Positions 47,454 to 55,900 of a stretch of DNA of 57,108 bases are shown one piece after another. The translations under genes were made by a program, and so were the position numbers. The stretch spans positions 1 through 57,108 of the forward strand of contig NZ_BKAH01000014.1 of assembly GCF_007992455.1 (NCBI RefSeq), read 5' to 3'. Numbering within the stretch: position 1 is the stretch's first letter; each line of letters begins with the position of its first letter. This DNA comes from Microbacterium saccharophilum. Its GTDB lineage: Bacteria; Actinomycetota; Actinomycetes; Actinomycetales; Microbacteriaceae. A model generated the notes under the pieces. The model was not told where the DNA came from, ran no database searches, and worked only from the letters and a program-made list of their open reading frames with translations.

Positions 47454-48506
47454 TCAGCGATCGGCGGGCGGCGTGACGCTGCCGCGTTCAACGAGCCAGC
47501 CCGGCATTCGTTCAAGGTGCCCGGGGGGCGAATCAAGTTCACCGTTGATGCGAGCAAGCAGTCGTTCCATGCCCCACCGGCCCATTGCCGCGTGAGGCAG
47601 CGCGATGGTCGTCAACCCCGGATCGAGCGCATCGGCGACAGGCCGAAGGTCATCGACTCCGATGACCGATAGGTCGTGAGGAACACGGAGCCCGATCCGG
47701 GCGGCCGCCTGCATGACGCCCATTGCAATCTGATCGTTGAAGCAGATCACCGCCGTTGGGGGGTGCGCCCGAGAGAGAATCCGCGCTCCGGCCTCCCGGC
47801 CGCCTGCGGCATCGGAATCCACGCTGACGATCCGCTGCGGCGAGAGATGGACACCGGCATCGCCGAGCGCCATACGGACGCCGATTAGCCGGGCTCTCGC
47901 GGCCCGAGATAAATCGCTGGTGCCTGCGTACGCGATTTGGCGGTGCCCTGCGCGGAGCAGAAAATCACACGCGAGGATCGCGATCTGTGCTTCGTCGGGA
48001 ATGATCGCGTCTACGTGCCATCCTGCTTCCGGAGCCGCGTCGACGAGAACGATGGGCACAGTGGAAGGCATCGTCGGGCGCGAGATCTGCTGGTGGAACA
48101 TACGCGCGATCAACAGGCCGTCAACCCGCTGGGCGAGCAACCGATCGATGAGCGTATGCTCCTGCGAGGGGTCGCCGTCCGTCTCGGCAACGACCATGAG
48201 GGCATCCTGATCGAGTCCAGCGGTACGCGCGCCCGCGATCATCTGACCAGCGAACGGCGTGGTGGCGACGTGGTCCCCAATGAAACCGATCAGGCTGGTT
48301 CTCTGGCGACGCAACCCGCTTGCTAGCCGATCCGGCACGTATCCCAGTTCTACGGCAGCGCGAACGACACGGTCACGCGTCTCAGCATTCACCGCGCGGG
48401 CGCCGCTCAACGCGTGGGAGACCGTTGTGGGAGACACGCCGGCGCGGCGGGCTACATCTGAGATCCGCGGGCGCTTCCCATTGGGCGCGTCTGCCACTGA
48501 TCCCAT
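47454..48506 (-). CDS. LacI-family regulator of the levan genes
   Basis: A 350-residue LacI protein with a complete HTH ('RISDVARRAGVSPTTVSHAL' near 14-33, hinge near 60) and effector domain ('GFIGDHVATTPFAGQMIAG', 'VPIVLVDAAPEAG', 'DLSVIGVDDLRPVADALDPGLTTI'). It is 27 bases downstream of the GH32 and GH68 genes on the same strand. It probably represses that operon through the TGCAAATCGATTTGCA palindrome upstream of the levansucrase gene, released by a fructose or sucrose-derived effector; binding is inferred. Confidence 0.9.
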   Translation of the reverse strand: MGSVADAPNGKRPRISDVARRAGVSPTTVSHALSGARAVNAETRDRVVRAAVELGYVPDRLASGLRRQRTSLIGFIGDHVATTPFAGQMIAGARTAGLDQDALMVVAETDGDPSQEHTLIDRLLAQRVDGLLIARMFHQQISRPTMPSTVPIVLVDAAPEAGWHVDAIIPDEAQIAILACDFLLRAGHRQIAYAGTSDLSRAARARLIGVRMALGDAGVHLSPQRIVSVDSDAAGGREAGARILSRAHPPTAVICFNDQIAMGVMQAAARIGLRVPHDLSVIGVDDLRPVADALDPGLTTIALPHAAMGRWGMERLLARINGELDSPPGHLERMPGWLVERGSVTPPADR

Positions 48507-48533
48507 CGCCTCAGCCTAGGCCCCTCTTCGATC

Positions 48534-50207
48534 TCATTGCATCCGCTCGACGGGGGCGACGCGAAGCGGTGTGATCGTCGCCTCGTGGATTGTGACAGCA
48601 CCGCGCGCCGCAGCTGCTCGAAGACCTTGAGAAGCAGTACTCCCACTGCCGGTCACCATGCTGAGGCTGGCCTCGCCGTCATTGACGAAGGCCTCAACCG
48701 AGCCGTTGTCGACGATCACATCGAGTCGTACCACGCCGTCGTGTGTGGGGATTTGCGCTGTGCGCGGCTCGCGATAGGCCGACGCCATCGTTGATGCAAT
48801 CGCGTCTTGGTCGCGAACCGCGAACGCCGTTTGACCAGAGAAGTCGTATCCGACAGTGGCGAACGCTCCATCGCCGCGGGGGATCTGCAGCCGCAACTCG
48901 GCGTCTCCGCCCGGTGCAGAAATCTCGACGACGATGCGGTAGGCGTCCGCATCGGGTGCAGGCAGATCGACTGGCGCGTTCGGAGCGACTTCCGCCTCTG
49001 AGACGGACTGGGCAGGCCCGGCGAGCTGATTCATCTCGTCAATCGGCTCGGAGAGGAGGGTGGCCACACCGTCGCGAGTTGTCATGCGAACAGTGCGGAC
49101 GATGCTGTCCGAACCGCCGTGCCAGTCATCGCCCGGCACCTGTCCTGCGTACGCCCAATTGTTGAGCCAGCCGATCGCGTGACGCTCGTTGAGGCGCTCC
49201 TCCGCGGTAAGGCGCGGGTCGTCCCAGGTGACTGCCGCGTAGAAGTCGGCGCCACGGTCCATCCACTGGTGCTCAGCGTGGTGCGGTGTGAAACTCTTGC
49301 CGTCCCAGTCGCCCACCCAGTACACGGTCCCCGTCGTCATGCCTTCCGCGCTGCCGTTCGCGCCGGATATCAGAACCCATCGCACGTCGTCGGGGTTGCC
49401 ATCAACGGCCATCGGGAAGAGGTCGGGGCACTCGAGGACTCCGAGTCCGGACGTCTCGAAGCCCGAGCTGTACGTCCACGCCTTCAGATCGGGGGACGTG
49501 TAGAACCCGATCTTGCCACCCTCGGCCAGGGCCATCACCCAGTTGCCACGCTCCGCGTCCCAGAGCACACGCGGGTCCCGGAAGTCGCGTGTGCCGGGGT
49601 TCTCCATTACAGGGTTGCCGGAGAACGGTTCGAATGAGTAGCCGCCGTCGTGAGACACGAACAGCGATTGGCGTTGGATGCCGTCGGCCTGCTGGGTCAC
49701 TATGGCGACCACCGCGCCCGCGCCGAAGCCGGCTGTGTTGTCGTGATCGACCACCGCGGTGCCGGTCCAGATGTCGCCGAGGCCGTTCTTGTACTTCTCG
49801 ATCGCGACACCTTGGTCAGTCCAATGGATCAGGTCCGTGGAGGTAGCGTGGAACCATTCGGTGCCGTTCCCGTCGGGGTAGTCGGCGTTGTAGAGATAGT
49901 AGTAATGCCAGACGCCGTCGAGGAGGAACGGTTTCTGGGGGTCGTTCATCCAGTTCTGCTCCGGCGTCAGGTGCAGGGCCGGCCGCAACGCGCCTTCCGA
50001 AGCGGGGAGACGGTACACCCCCTCGTCGCTCGCGTCGGCGCTCGGGGTTGCGGCATCCGGGGGAGCGGGCGCGACGCTGGGTCGCGGCCAGACGAGTACC
50101 GCCGCCACGATCACGAGAACGGCTGCGACTGCGCCGGCCGCGACCAGCGCGATCCGTGCGTGCTTGCGCGGAGGACGGCTGTGGCTGTCGGGTGTGTCCT
50201 CGGTCAT
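48534..50207 (-). CDS. Membrane-anchored GH32 levanase-type enzyme
   Basis: A 557-residue GH32 with an N-terminal transmembrane anchor (about 19-40) and no signal cleavage site, so it faces outside but stays on the cell. The nucleophile Asp 89 is in 'WMNDPQKPF', the variant typical of levan-acting GH32s. RDP is at 210-212 and Glu 259 in 'LECPDLF'. A C-terminal beta-sandwich follows. It would clip levan at the cell surface. It lies between levansucrase and the LacI regulator. Confidence 0.9.
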   Translation of the reverse strand: MTEDTPDSHSRPPRKHARIALVAAGAVAAVLVIVAAVLVWPRPSVAPAPPDAATPSADASDEGVYRLPASEGALRPALHLTPEQNWMNDPQKPFLLDGVWHYYYLYNADYPDGNGTEWFHATSTDLIHWTDQGVAIEKYKNGLGDIWTGTAVVDHDNTAGFGAGAVVAIVTQQADGIQRQSLFVSHDGGYSFEPFSGNPVMENPGTRDFRDPRVLWDAERGNWVMALAEGGKIGFYTSPDLKAWTYSSGFETSGLGVLECPDLFPMAVDGNPDDVRWVLISGANGSAEGMTTGTVYWVGDWDGKSFTPHHAEHQWMDRGADFYAAVTWDDPRLTAEERLNERHAIGWLNNWAYAGQVPGDDWHGGSDSIVRTVRMTTRDGVATLLSEPIDEMNQLAGPAQSVSEAEVAPNAPVDLPAPDADAYRIVVEISAPGGDAELRLQIPRGDGAFATVGYDFSGQTAFAVRDQDAIASTMASAYREPRTAQIPTHDGVVRLDVIVDNGSVEAFVNDGEASLSMVTGSGSTASQGLRAAAARGAVTIHEATITPLRVAPVERMQ

Positions 50208-50242
50208 GCTGCGACTCCTCGATGTGTGGTGATGGTGCTGTC

Positions 50243-50282
50243 GGATGCCTCGGACCGCGATGATCGCCGGTCCGAGGCATCC
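50243..50282 (-). terminator. Hairpin between levansucrase and GH32 levanase
   Basis: GGATGCCTCGGACC pairs with GGTCCGAGGCATCC, with a further inner GCGA/TCGC pair. It lies between the GH68 stop and the GH32 start and may lower downstream expression relative to GH68. Confidence 0.65.
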
Positions 50283-50288
50283 GTCATG

Positions 50289-52025
50289 TCAGCCGCCGTA
50301 TTGTGCCAGCAGCTTCTCGATGAGGGCTCGCACCGTGGCTGAGACGGGCTTGCCGTCGAGGTAGTCGTCGAACTTCGAGCCGAGGATCTTGCGGATCTTC
50401 TGCGCCGCCTCGTCGGAGACCGCCACGCCGAACTTGCCGTTTGTGAACAGGTGCTTGTTCGCCGGGATATCCGCCCAGCCGCCCAGCCCCTCGCTGCCGT
50501 ACGAGTAGTCGACGGCCGTCTTGGTCGGGTCGCCCCCGACGCCGATGTCCATTTTCACCGTCGGTGCGAGCGTGCCGCCGCGAACGAAGTCATCGTGCGT
50601 TCCGATGGTGTCGATGAACGACTGGACAAGGCCGCCGGGCATGACGTAGTGGGAGTACGCCTGGAAGTGCCCCGGGTGCTGATTGAAGTCAGGGGCGAAC
50701 GGCTGCCCGCCCAAGAAGTTCAGGTTCGTCGGGTTGCCGAGGGCAAGGCCCGATCCGCCGTTGAGGGGCTGGTAGTCGCTGCGGATACCGTCGCCGACGA
50801 ATCCGTATACGCCCTCAGGGCCATCGAGTCCCGCCGCGAACGTGCCGCGGTGGCTGATCGTGAAGAGGTACGACTTACCATCCTTGAAGTAGATCTGCGG
50901 CCGCTCGGTCTGGTCTGTAACGCAGTTCGCGGACAGGATCGGCGGGAGGAACTCCCACTCCGTCAGTTGCTTGTTCTTCGCCTTCGCGAGACCCACGTTC
51001 CCGATCTGGTAGGTCGCGCCGGAGGCGTTGACATCGTCGACGGTCTCGGCGTACGGATCGCCCTGGCGGTAGCCGAGGTCGGCCTCATTGCAGGTCGCCG
51101 TCTCGCGCTGCATGGCGGAGTTGCCCTCAAAAACCATGAAGGTCTCGCCGGGGTGCGCGGGGTCCTCGAAGGTGAACGGGTCGCGGAAGTTGAAGAACTC
51201 GTTCTGCGCCCCCGTCTGGTAATACGTGCCGTCCGCCTGCAGCAGGTCGGTCACCTTATTGAAACCAGTGAGGGTGACGCCCTTCTTGTTCGCCTTCACC
51301 TTGCCGACGCTCAGCGCGATGCGGGGGTCATAGGGCTTGATGTTCGTGCCGTCAGAGTTGCGGTAGAACGCGACGTCGGTGAAGAACAGCTTGATCTCGC
51401 CGTTCTTGGACACACGCGCCGACCCCGACCACTGGGTCTGGTGGCTGAACGACTGATCCTCGAAGATCTGGCCGGTGACGCCTTCCTTGAACACCAGCCC
51501 GCCATACGTCCAGCCGCCGTTCTCGGGACGCTCTGCCGCCGGTACGCCGGCGGGACGGTAGAAGTAGCCGATCTTCGCGAACACGTGCCGGTCGTCAAAG
51601 CCGAGGTTGCGGTCGGCCACCAGCGAGAAGATGATCTCCCAGCCATTGACGGAGTACTGGTTGGCATCCTCATCCGTCAGCGGCCAGGTGTCCCACACCC
51701 ACACCTGCTCGTTGGACATGTCCGGGAAGTCCTGCGGCACAGTTGGCATGGTGACGGACGCCGGCATCGAGTTCTCGCGCGACGGCGCGGTGGGGTCGGA
51801 CATGCGCTGCAACTGGCGGGCGTCGGCGCGTGTCCACTTGGCGGTGAAATCATCCTCGGGGGCGTACGCCTGCTGAGTGTGAATTGTCGGCTCCGGGCCG
51901 TCCTGGAGCCCTGACTGAGCAGTCGCAGGGGCGGCTCCGGCGATCAGGACGGCGGCCGCAAGGGTACTGGTCGCCAGCCCTCCGGCCAGGACGCGACGAA
52001 CGCGCCCTCTCGTCGAGTGAGTCAT
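50289..52025 (-). CDS. GH68 levansucrase
   Basis: A 578-residue secreted GH68 enzyme that splits sucrose and builds levan (beta-2,6 fructan) or transfers fructose. A signal peptide of ~36 residues ends at 'APATA'. The nucleophile Asp 112 is in 'VWDTW', 'WSGSA' follows, the RDP is at 281-283 in 'FRDPF', and the acid/base Glu 374 in 'DQTERPQ'. AAGGAG precedes the ATG at 52025; an upstream ATG at 52040 would place the ribosome site inside the coding sequence. It leads the minus-strand levan operon. Confidence 0.94.
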   Translation of the reverse strand: MTHSTRGRVRRVLAGGLATSTLAAAVLIAGAAPATAQSGLQDGPEPTIHTQQAYAPEDDFTAKWTRADARQLQRMSDPTAPSRENSMPASVTMPTVPQDFPDMSNEQVWVWDTWPLTDEDANQYSVNGWEIIFSLVADRNLGFDDRHVFAKIGYFYRPAGVPAAERPENGGWTYGGLVFKEGVTGQIFEDQSFSHQTQWSGSARVSKNGEIKLFFTDVAFYRNSDGTNIKPYDPRIALSVGKVKANKKGVTLTGFNKVTDLLQADGTYYQTGAQNEFFNFRDPFTFEDPAHPGETFMVFEGNSAMQRETATCNEADLGYRQGDPYAETVDDVNASGATYQIGNVGLAKAKNKQLTEWEFLPPILSANCVTDQTERPQIYFKDGKSYLFTISHRGTFAAGLDGPEGVYGFVGDGIRSDYQPLNGGSGLALGNPTNLNFLGGQPFAPDFNQHPGHFQAYSHYVMPGGLVQSFIDTIGTHDDFVRGGTLAPTVKMDIGVGGDPTKTAVDYSYGSEGLGGWADIPANKHLFTNGKFGVAVSDEAAQKIRKILGSKFDDYLDGKPVSATVRALIEKLLAQYGG

Positions 52026-52052
52026 CGTGCTCTCCTTCATGTGGGAAAGGTA

Positions 52053-52068
52053 TGCAAATCGATTTGCA
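52053..52068. promoter_or_regulatory. 16-bp palindrome TGCAAATCGATTTGCA, LacI-type operator
   Basis: A perfect palindrome with a central CG, the typical form of LacI-family operators, 28 bases before the levansucrase ATG. The nearby LacI regulator (47454-48506) is the natural candidate to bind it. Confidence 0.65.
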
Positions 52069-52171
52069 CCTCTACATGCTCTCATAAGACAACGCATAGG
52101 TTTGTAGGTATTTCGGGGGACATGGTCGCCGCGGCTACTGCATCGCTCGCGGAACTTGACAACCCTGCTAA

Positions 52172-52960
52172 CTCGACGAGCCGTGGAACGAGGAAGAGTT
52201 CGCCGATGCGCTCGCGACCCTCAAGGCCGCGGGCTACGAGACACCCATCGACATCGGTGCAGAGGACACCGGTGAGTGGTGGCCATACGCATACTCGCCG
52301 TTCCTGCAGAGCTTCGGCGGCGACCTCATCCACCGCGACACCATGCTGTCGGCCGACAGTTCGCTGAACGGTCAGGACGCTGTCGCGTGGGGCGAGTGGT
52401 TCCAGGGTCTGTTCGCCGATGGTTACGCGAACAACAGCGGCACGGTCGGCAACCAGGAGTTCGTCGACGACGAGGTGGCGCTCAGTTACACCGGCGTGTG
52501 GAACGCCGTCGCTGCGCTCGATGCGGTCGGCGACGACCTGCTCATCCTCCCGCCGCCGGACCTCGGCAACGGTCCGAAGATCGGCGGCGGTTCGTGGCAG
52601 TGGGCGATCTCGTCTGAGTGCAACGACGCCGACGGCGCCCGCGAGTACCTCGAATTCAGCTTCCAGGACGAGTACATCACCGAGTTCGCCGACAAGCAGG
52701 TCGTGATCCCGGCCACCGAAGCCGCCGCGCAAGCATCGGAGTACTTCGGTGACGGAGGCGCGCTACGCCCGTTCGTCGAGTTCTCTCAGCAGTATGCGGT
52801 GCTTCGGCCGGAGACGCGCGCGTACGCGGTGATCTCGGCCACGTTCGAGACCGCGGCGAAGGACATCATGAACGGTGCCGACGTGCAGGAGGCGCTCGAC
52901 CGTGCCGTGTCCGAGATCGACGCGAACATCGCGTCGAACGACGGCTACGGCTTCCAGTAG
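52172..52960 (+). pseudogene. ABC sugar-binding protein missing its N-terminal part
   Basis: About 262 codons of a family-1 extracellular solute-binding protein: 'EPWNEEEFADALATLKAAGYE', 'WWPYAYSPFLQSFGGDLI', 'LSYTGVWNAVAALD' and 'GSWQWAISSECND'. The signal peptide, lipobox and first third are absent; an in-frame TAA sits at 52169-52171 just upstream and there is no ribosome site, so only an internal ATG (52343) could start it. Its abrupt beginning lies beside the levansucrase promoter. The importer therefore lacks its normal binding protein here. Confidence 0.8.
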
Positions 52961-52966
52961 GCCTCA

Positions 52967-52999
52967 GCGCCGGCGGGGGCTCCACGCCCTCGCCGGCGC
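52967..52999 (+). terminator. Hairpin between solute-binding protein and permease
   Basis: GCGCCGGCGGGGGC pairs with GCCCTCGCCGGCGC (one G-U) around TCCAC. Such stems between binding-protein and permease genes often stabilise the upstream message. Confidence 0.6.
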
Positions 53000-53014
53000 G
53001 TTCCAGAGAGATTC

Positions 53015-53959
53015 ATGATGACTGTCACACCTCCGACGGTCGCCGCCGAAGAGCCTCGGCGCGCCTATCGTCGCTTCCGCTCCATCAAGGGACGTGAGAC
53101 CTGGGCAGGGCTCGGGATGATCGCACCCGCAGGGCTGCTGCTCGTCCTGTTCCTTGTGGTCCCGGTGATCCTCGCGTTCACGCTGTCGTTCACGAACGCG
53201 CGACTCATCTCGCCGAACCCACCGCGGTTCGTCGGCTTCGACAACTTCATCCGCGCGTTCACCGTCGACCCCGTCTTCGCGCAGTCCGTCGGCAACACCG
53301 CGATCTTCGCGCTCGTCGTCGTGCCCGTTCAGGCCGGCCTGGGGCTTCTGCTCGCGGTGCTGGTCAACCGGCGGATGCGCGGCATCACGGCCTTCCGTGT
53401 GATCTTCTTCATTCCGGTCGTCACCTCGATCGTCGTGGTGTCGATCCTGTGGAAGTTCATGTACCAGAAGGATGGGCTCATCAACGCGATGATCGACGCC
53501 CTGACCTTCGGCTCATGGTCGGGCGTCGACTGGCTCAACAACCCGCAGACCGCCCTGGGCGCCATCATCGTGCTGTCCATCTGGCAAGCCGTCGGATTCC
53601 ACATGATCATCTGGCTGTCCGGGCTGCAGACTATCCCCGAAGAGCTGTACGAGGCAGCGAAGATGGACGGTGCGGGCCCGTGGCGCCAGTTCACGAACGT
53701 CACCTGGCCGGGACTGCGGCCCACCATGGTCTTCGTCCTCGTCACCATCACCATCGCGGCCCTCGGACTGTTCGTGCAGGTCGACGTGATGACCCAGGGC
53801 GGGCCGGTCAACTCGACATCCACCATCGTGTTCCACGCCGTTCGCAAAGGCTATGAGCAGCAGGAGATCGGCTACGCCGCCGCGATCTCACTCATCTTCT
53901 TCGTCGCCGTGCTCATCATTGCGCTGATCCAGCGTCGCCTCACGCGAGAGAAGGACTGA
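53015..53959 (+). CDS. ABC sugar transporter permease (MalF-like)
   Basis: A 314-residue permease with six predicted helices after a basic cytoplasmic start. The EAA loop 'EELYEAAKMDGAGPWRQF' near 210 contacts the ATPase. It pairs with the next permease to form the channel for a sugar, most likely fructo-oligosaccharides from the levanases. The ATPase (MsiK-like) is not encoded here, as is usual for actinobacterial sugar importers. Start 53015 or 53018. Confidence 0.9.
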   Translation: MMTVTPPTVAAEEPRRAYRRFRSIKGRETWAGLGMIAPAGLLLVLFLVVPVILAFTLSFTNARLISPNPPRFVGFDNFIRAFTVDPVFAQSVGNTAIFALVVVPVQAGLGLLLAVLVNRRMRGITAFRVIFFIPVVTSIVVVSILWKFMYQKDGLINAMIDALTFGSWSGVDWLNNPQTALGAIIVLSIWQAVGFHMIIWLSGLQTIPEELYEAAKMDGAGPWRQFTNVTWPGLRPTMVFVLVTITIAALGLFVQVDVMTQGGPVNSTSTIVFHAVRKGYEQQEIGYAAAISLIFFVAVLIIALIQRRLTREKD

Positions 53960-53961
53960 CG

Positions 53962-54912
53962 ATGTCCGATACCCGTACCCTCACCACCTCCCGACGCGCT
54001 TCTCGCCGTACGCCGGCCGTGCCGGAGAGCAGCGCGAAGGCGGTGCGCTTGCGTAGCAGGATCCTCCTCTACGTCGCCCTCACGCTCTTCGGGATCATCT
54101 TTCTCTTCCCGCTGGTGTTCATGTTCGTCTCGAGCCTCAAGCCCGACGCGCAGATCCTGCAGGATATCGACTCGCCGATGGCGTTCCTCCCCGTCGGTGA
54201 CATCAGCCTCGACAACTATTTCGGGGTGTTCGACCGGGTGCCGGTCGCGCAGTTCATGTTCAACTCGATCCTCGTGACGGTCCTCACTGTGGGGTTGGGG
54301 CTGATCGTCAATTCGATGGCCGGGTTCGCGCTGTCGCGACTGGAGTGGAAGGGACGTGTCGTCGTCCTCGCGCTGGTGATCGCGACGCTCATCGTCCCCT
54401 TCGAGACCATCGCCGTGCCGATGGTCTACTGGGTCGCGCAGCTGCCGACGCTCGTCATCGAGGGTGGCGTGTTGAAGTACGACTTCGGATGGCTGAACAC
54501 GTACGAAGTGCAGATCGTGCCGTTCATCGCCAACGCGTTCTCGATCTTCCTCTTCACGCAGTACTTCTCCACGATTCCGAAGTCGCTCGACGAGGCGGCA
54601 CGGATCGACGGTGCCAGTTGGTTCACGATCTACCGGCGCATCCTGGTTCCGCTGTCGGGTCCTGCGTTCGCGACGGTCGCGATCCTCACCTTCCTGCCGG
54701 CATGGAACCAGTACCTCTGGCCGCTCATGGTGGTCCAGAAGGAGGAACTGCGCCCGGTCATGGTCGGGATGCAGTACTTCTTCCAGCTCAACACGGCGTG
54801 GGGTGAGGTCATGGCCTACACGTCGCTGATCACGATCCCTGTGCTCATCGTGTTCCTGATCTTCCAACGGGCCTTCGTCAGCAGCATCGCCGCAAGCGGG
54901 GTCAAGGGATGA
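53962..54912 (+). CDS. ABC sugar transporter permease (MalG-like)
   Basis: A 316-residue partner permease, two bases after the first. EAA loop 'KSLDEAARIDGASWFTIY' near 210 and the MalG-type C-terminus 'IFQRAFVSSIAASGVKG'. Its stop overlaps the kinase start as ATGA. Confidence 0.9.
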   Translation: MSDTRTLTTSRRASRRTPAVPESSAKAVRLRSRILLYVALTLFGIIFLFPLVFMFVSSLKPDAQILQDIDSPMAFLPVGDISLDNYFGVFDRVPVAQFMFNSILVTVLTVGLGLIVNSMAGFALSRLEWKGRVVVLALVIATLIVPFETIAVPMVYWVAQLPTLVIEGGVLKYDFGWLNTYEVQIVPFIANAFSIFLFTQYFSTIPKSLDEAARIDGASWFTIYRRILVPLSGPAFATVAILTFLPAWNQYLWPLMVVQKEELRPVMVGMQYFFQLNTAWGEVMAYTSLITIPVLIVFLIFQRAFVSSIAASGVKG

Positions 54913-55847
54913 CGGGGGGAGTGCCGAGCGTCGTGGTCATCGGGGAATCGCTCGTCGACATCGTCCACCGTGGCGGCCGGGTCGATGAGACCCCTGGAGG
55001 CAGCCCCGCGAACGTCGCGCTGACCCTCGGCCGGCTCGAACGCAGAGTGTCCCTCGTCACCGCGCTCGGCGACGATGCACGCGGGCAGACGGTGCGGTCG
55101 TGGCTGGCCGACTCCGGCGTGGACGTGTGGGCCGAGCGAGTCGACCGAACCGCGACGGCGACCGCCACGCTCGATGACGAAGGCGCCGCCACCTACGACT
55201 TCGACCTGACATGGAATCTCCCCGCGACTTCCGAGGTGGTCGAGGCCAGCGGCATCCGCACAGCCGCTCTCGTCCACATCGGCTCCGTTGCCGCGGTGCT
55301 CGAACCTGGGGCCTCAGACACAGCCGACATCGTCAGCCGGGTACGTCCGACGGCCACGATCACGTTCGACCCGACCATCCGCCCCGCGCTGGTCGACGAC
55401 GCGTCGGACGTCCTCCGAAACGTCAGAACCCTGGTGAGCAACGCCGACATCGTCAAGGCCAGCGACGAGGACCTGCGGTGGCTGCATCCCGAGCGCGACG
55501 TGCTCGACGTCGCCAGAGAATGGCAGCGCATCGGACCTGCGCTCGTCGTCGTGACCTACGGTGCCGGGGGAGCGGTAGGGGTCACGGCGCACTTGACGGT
55601 GAAAGTGCCGTCCGTTCCGACCGCCGTGGTCGACACCGTCGGCGCGGGCGACACGTTCATGGGCGCTCTCATCGACGGCATACTCGCGATCGACGGCGGC
55701 ACAGGCAACCTCCGCGGATCGCGTGAGATCGACGCCGACGAACTCGAAGCCCTGCTGACCCGATGCGGACGCGCGGCCGCGATCACCGTGTCACGTCCCG
55801 GTGCGGATCCACCGCGACTCGCCGAACTCGACACCGAGGTCGGTTGA
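54909..55847 (+). CDS. PfkB-family fructokinase
   Basis: A 312-residue sugar kinase of the ribokinase/PfkB family: 'GESLVDIVHRGG' start, 'PGGSPANVALTLGRL' near 36 and the PfkB signature 'DTVGAGDTFMGALIDG' with catalytic Asp near 245. It would phosphorylate fructose released inside the cell, channelling it into glycolysis. It is coupled to the permease by ATGA overlap. Confidence 0.9.
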   Translation: MTGGVPSVVVIGESLVDIVHRGGRVDETPGGSPANVALTLGRLERRVSLVTALGDDARGQTVRSWLADSGVDVWAERVDRTATATATLDDEGAATYDFDLTWNLPATSEVVEASGIRTAALVHIGSVAAVLEPGASDTADIVSRVRPTATITFDPTIRPALVDDASDVLRNVRTLVSNADIVKASDEDLRWLHPERDVLDVAREWQRIGPALVVVTYGAGGAVGVTAHLTVKVPSVPTAVVDTVGAGDTFMGALIDGILAIDGGTGNLRGSREIDADELEALLTRCGRAAAITVSRPGADPPRLAELDTEVG

Positions 55848-55900
55848 AACCCATCTGCCACGAGTGCCTCAGCGTGCTCGACCCACCAAGAAGGACTTCC

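Noticed and set aside
47360..47557. 65-codon minus-strand frame between the AKR remnant and LacI
   Set aside because: Partly overlaps the LacI 3' end in another frame and has no ribosome site; could be a fragment of an unknown gene but not supportable.
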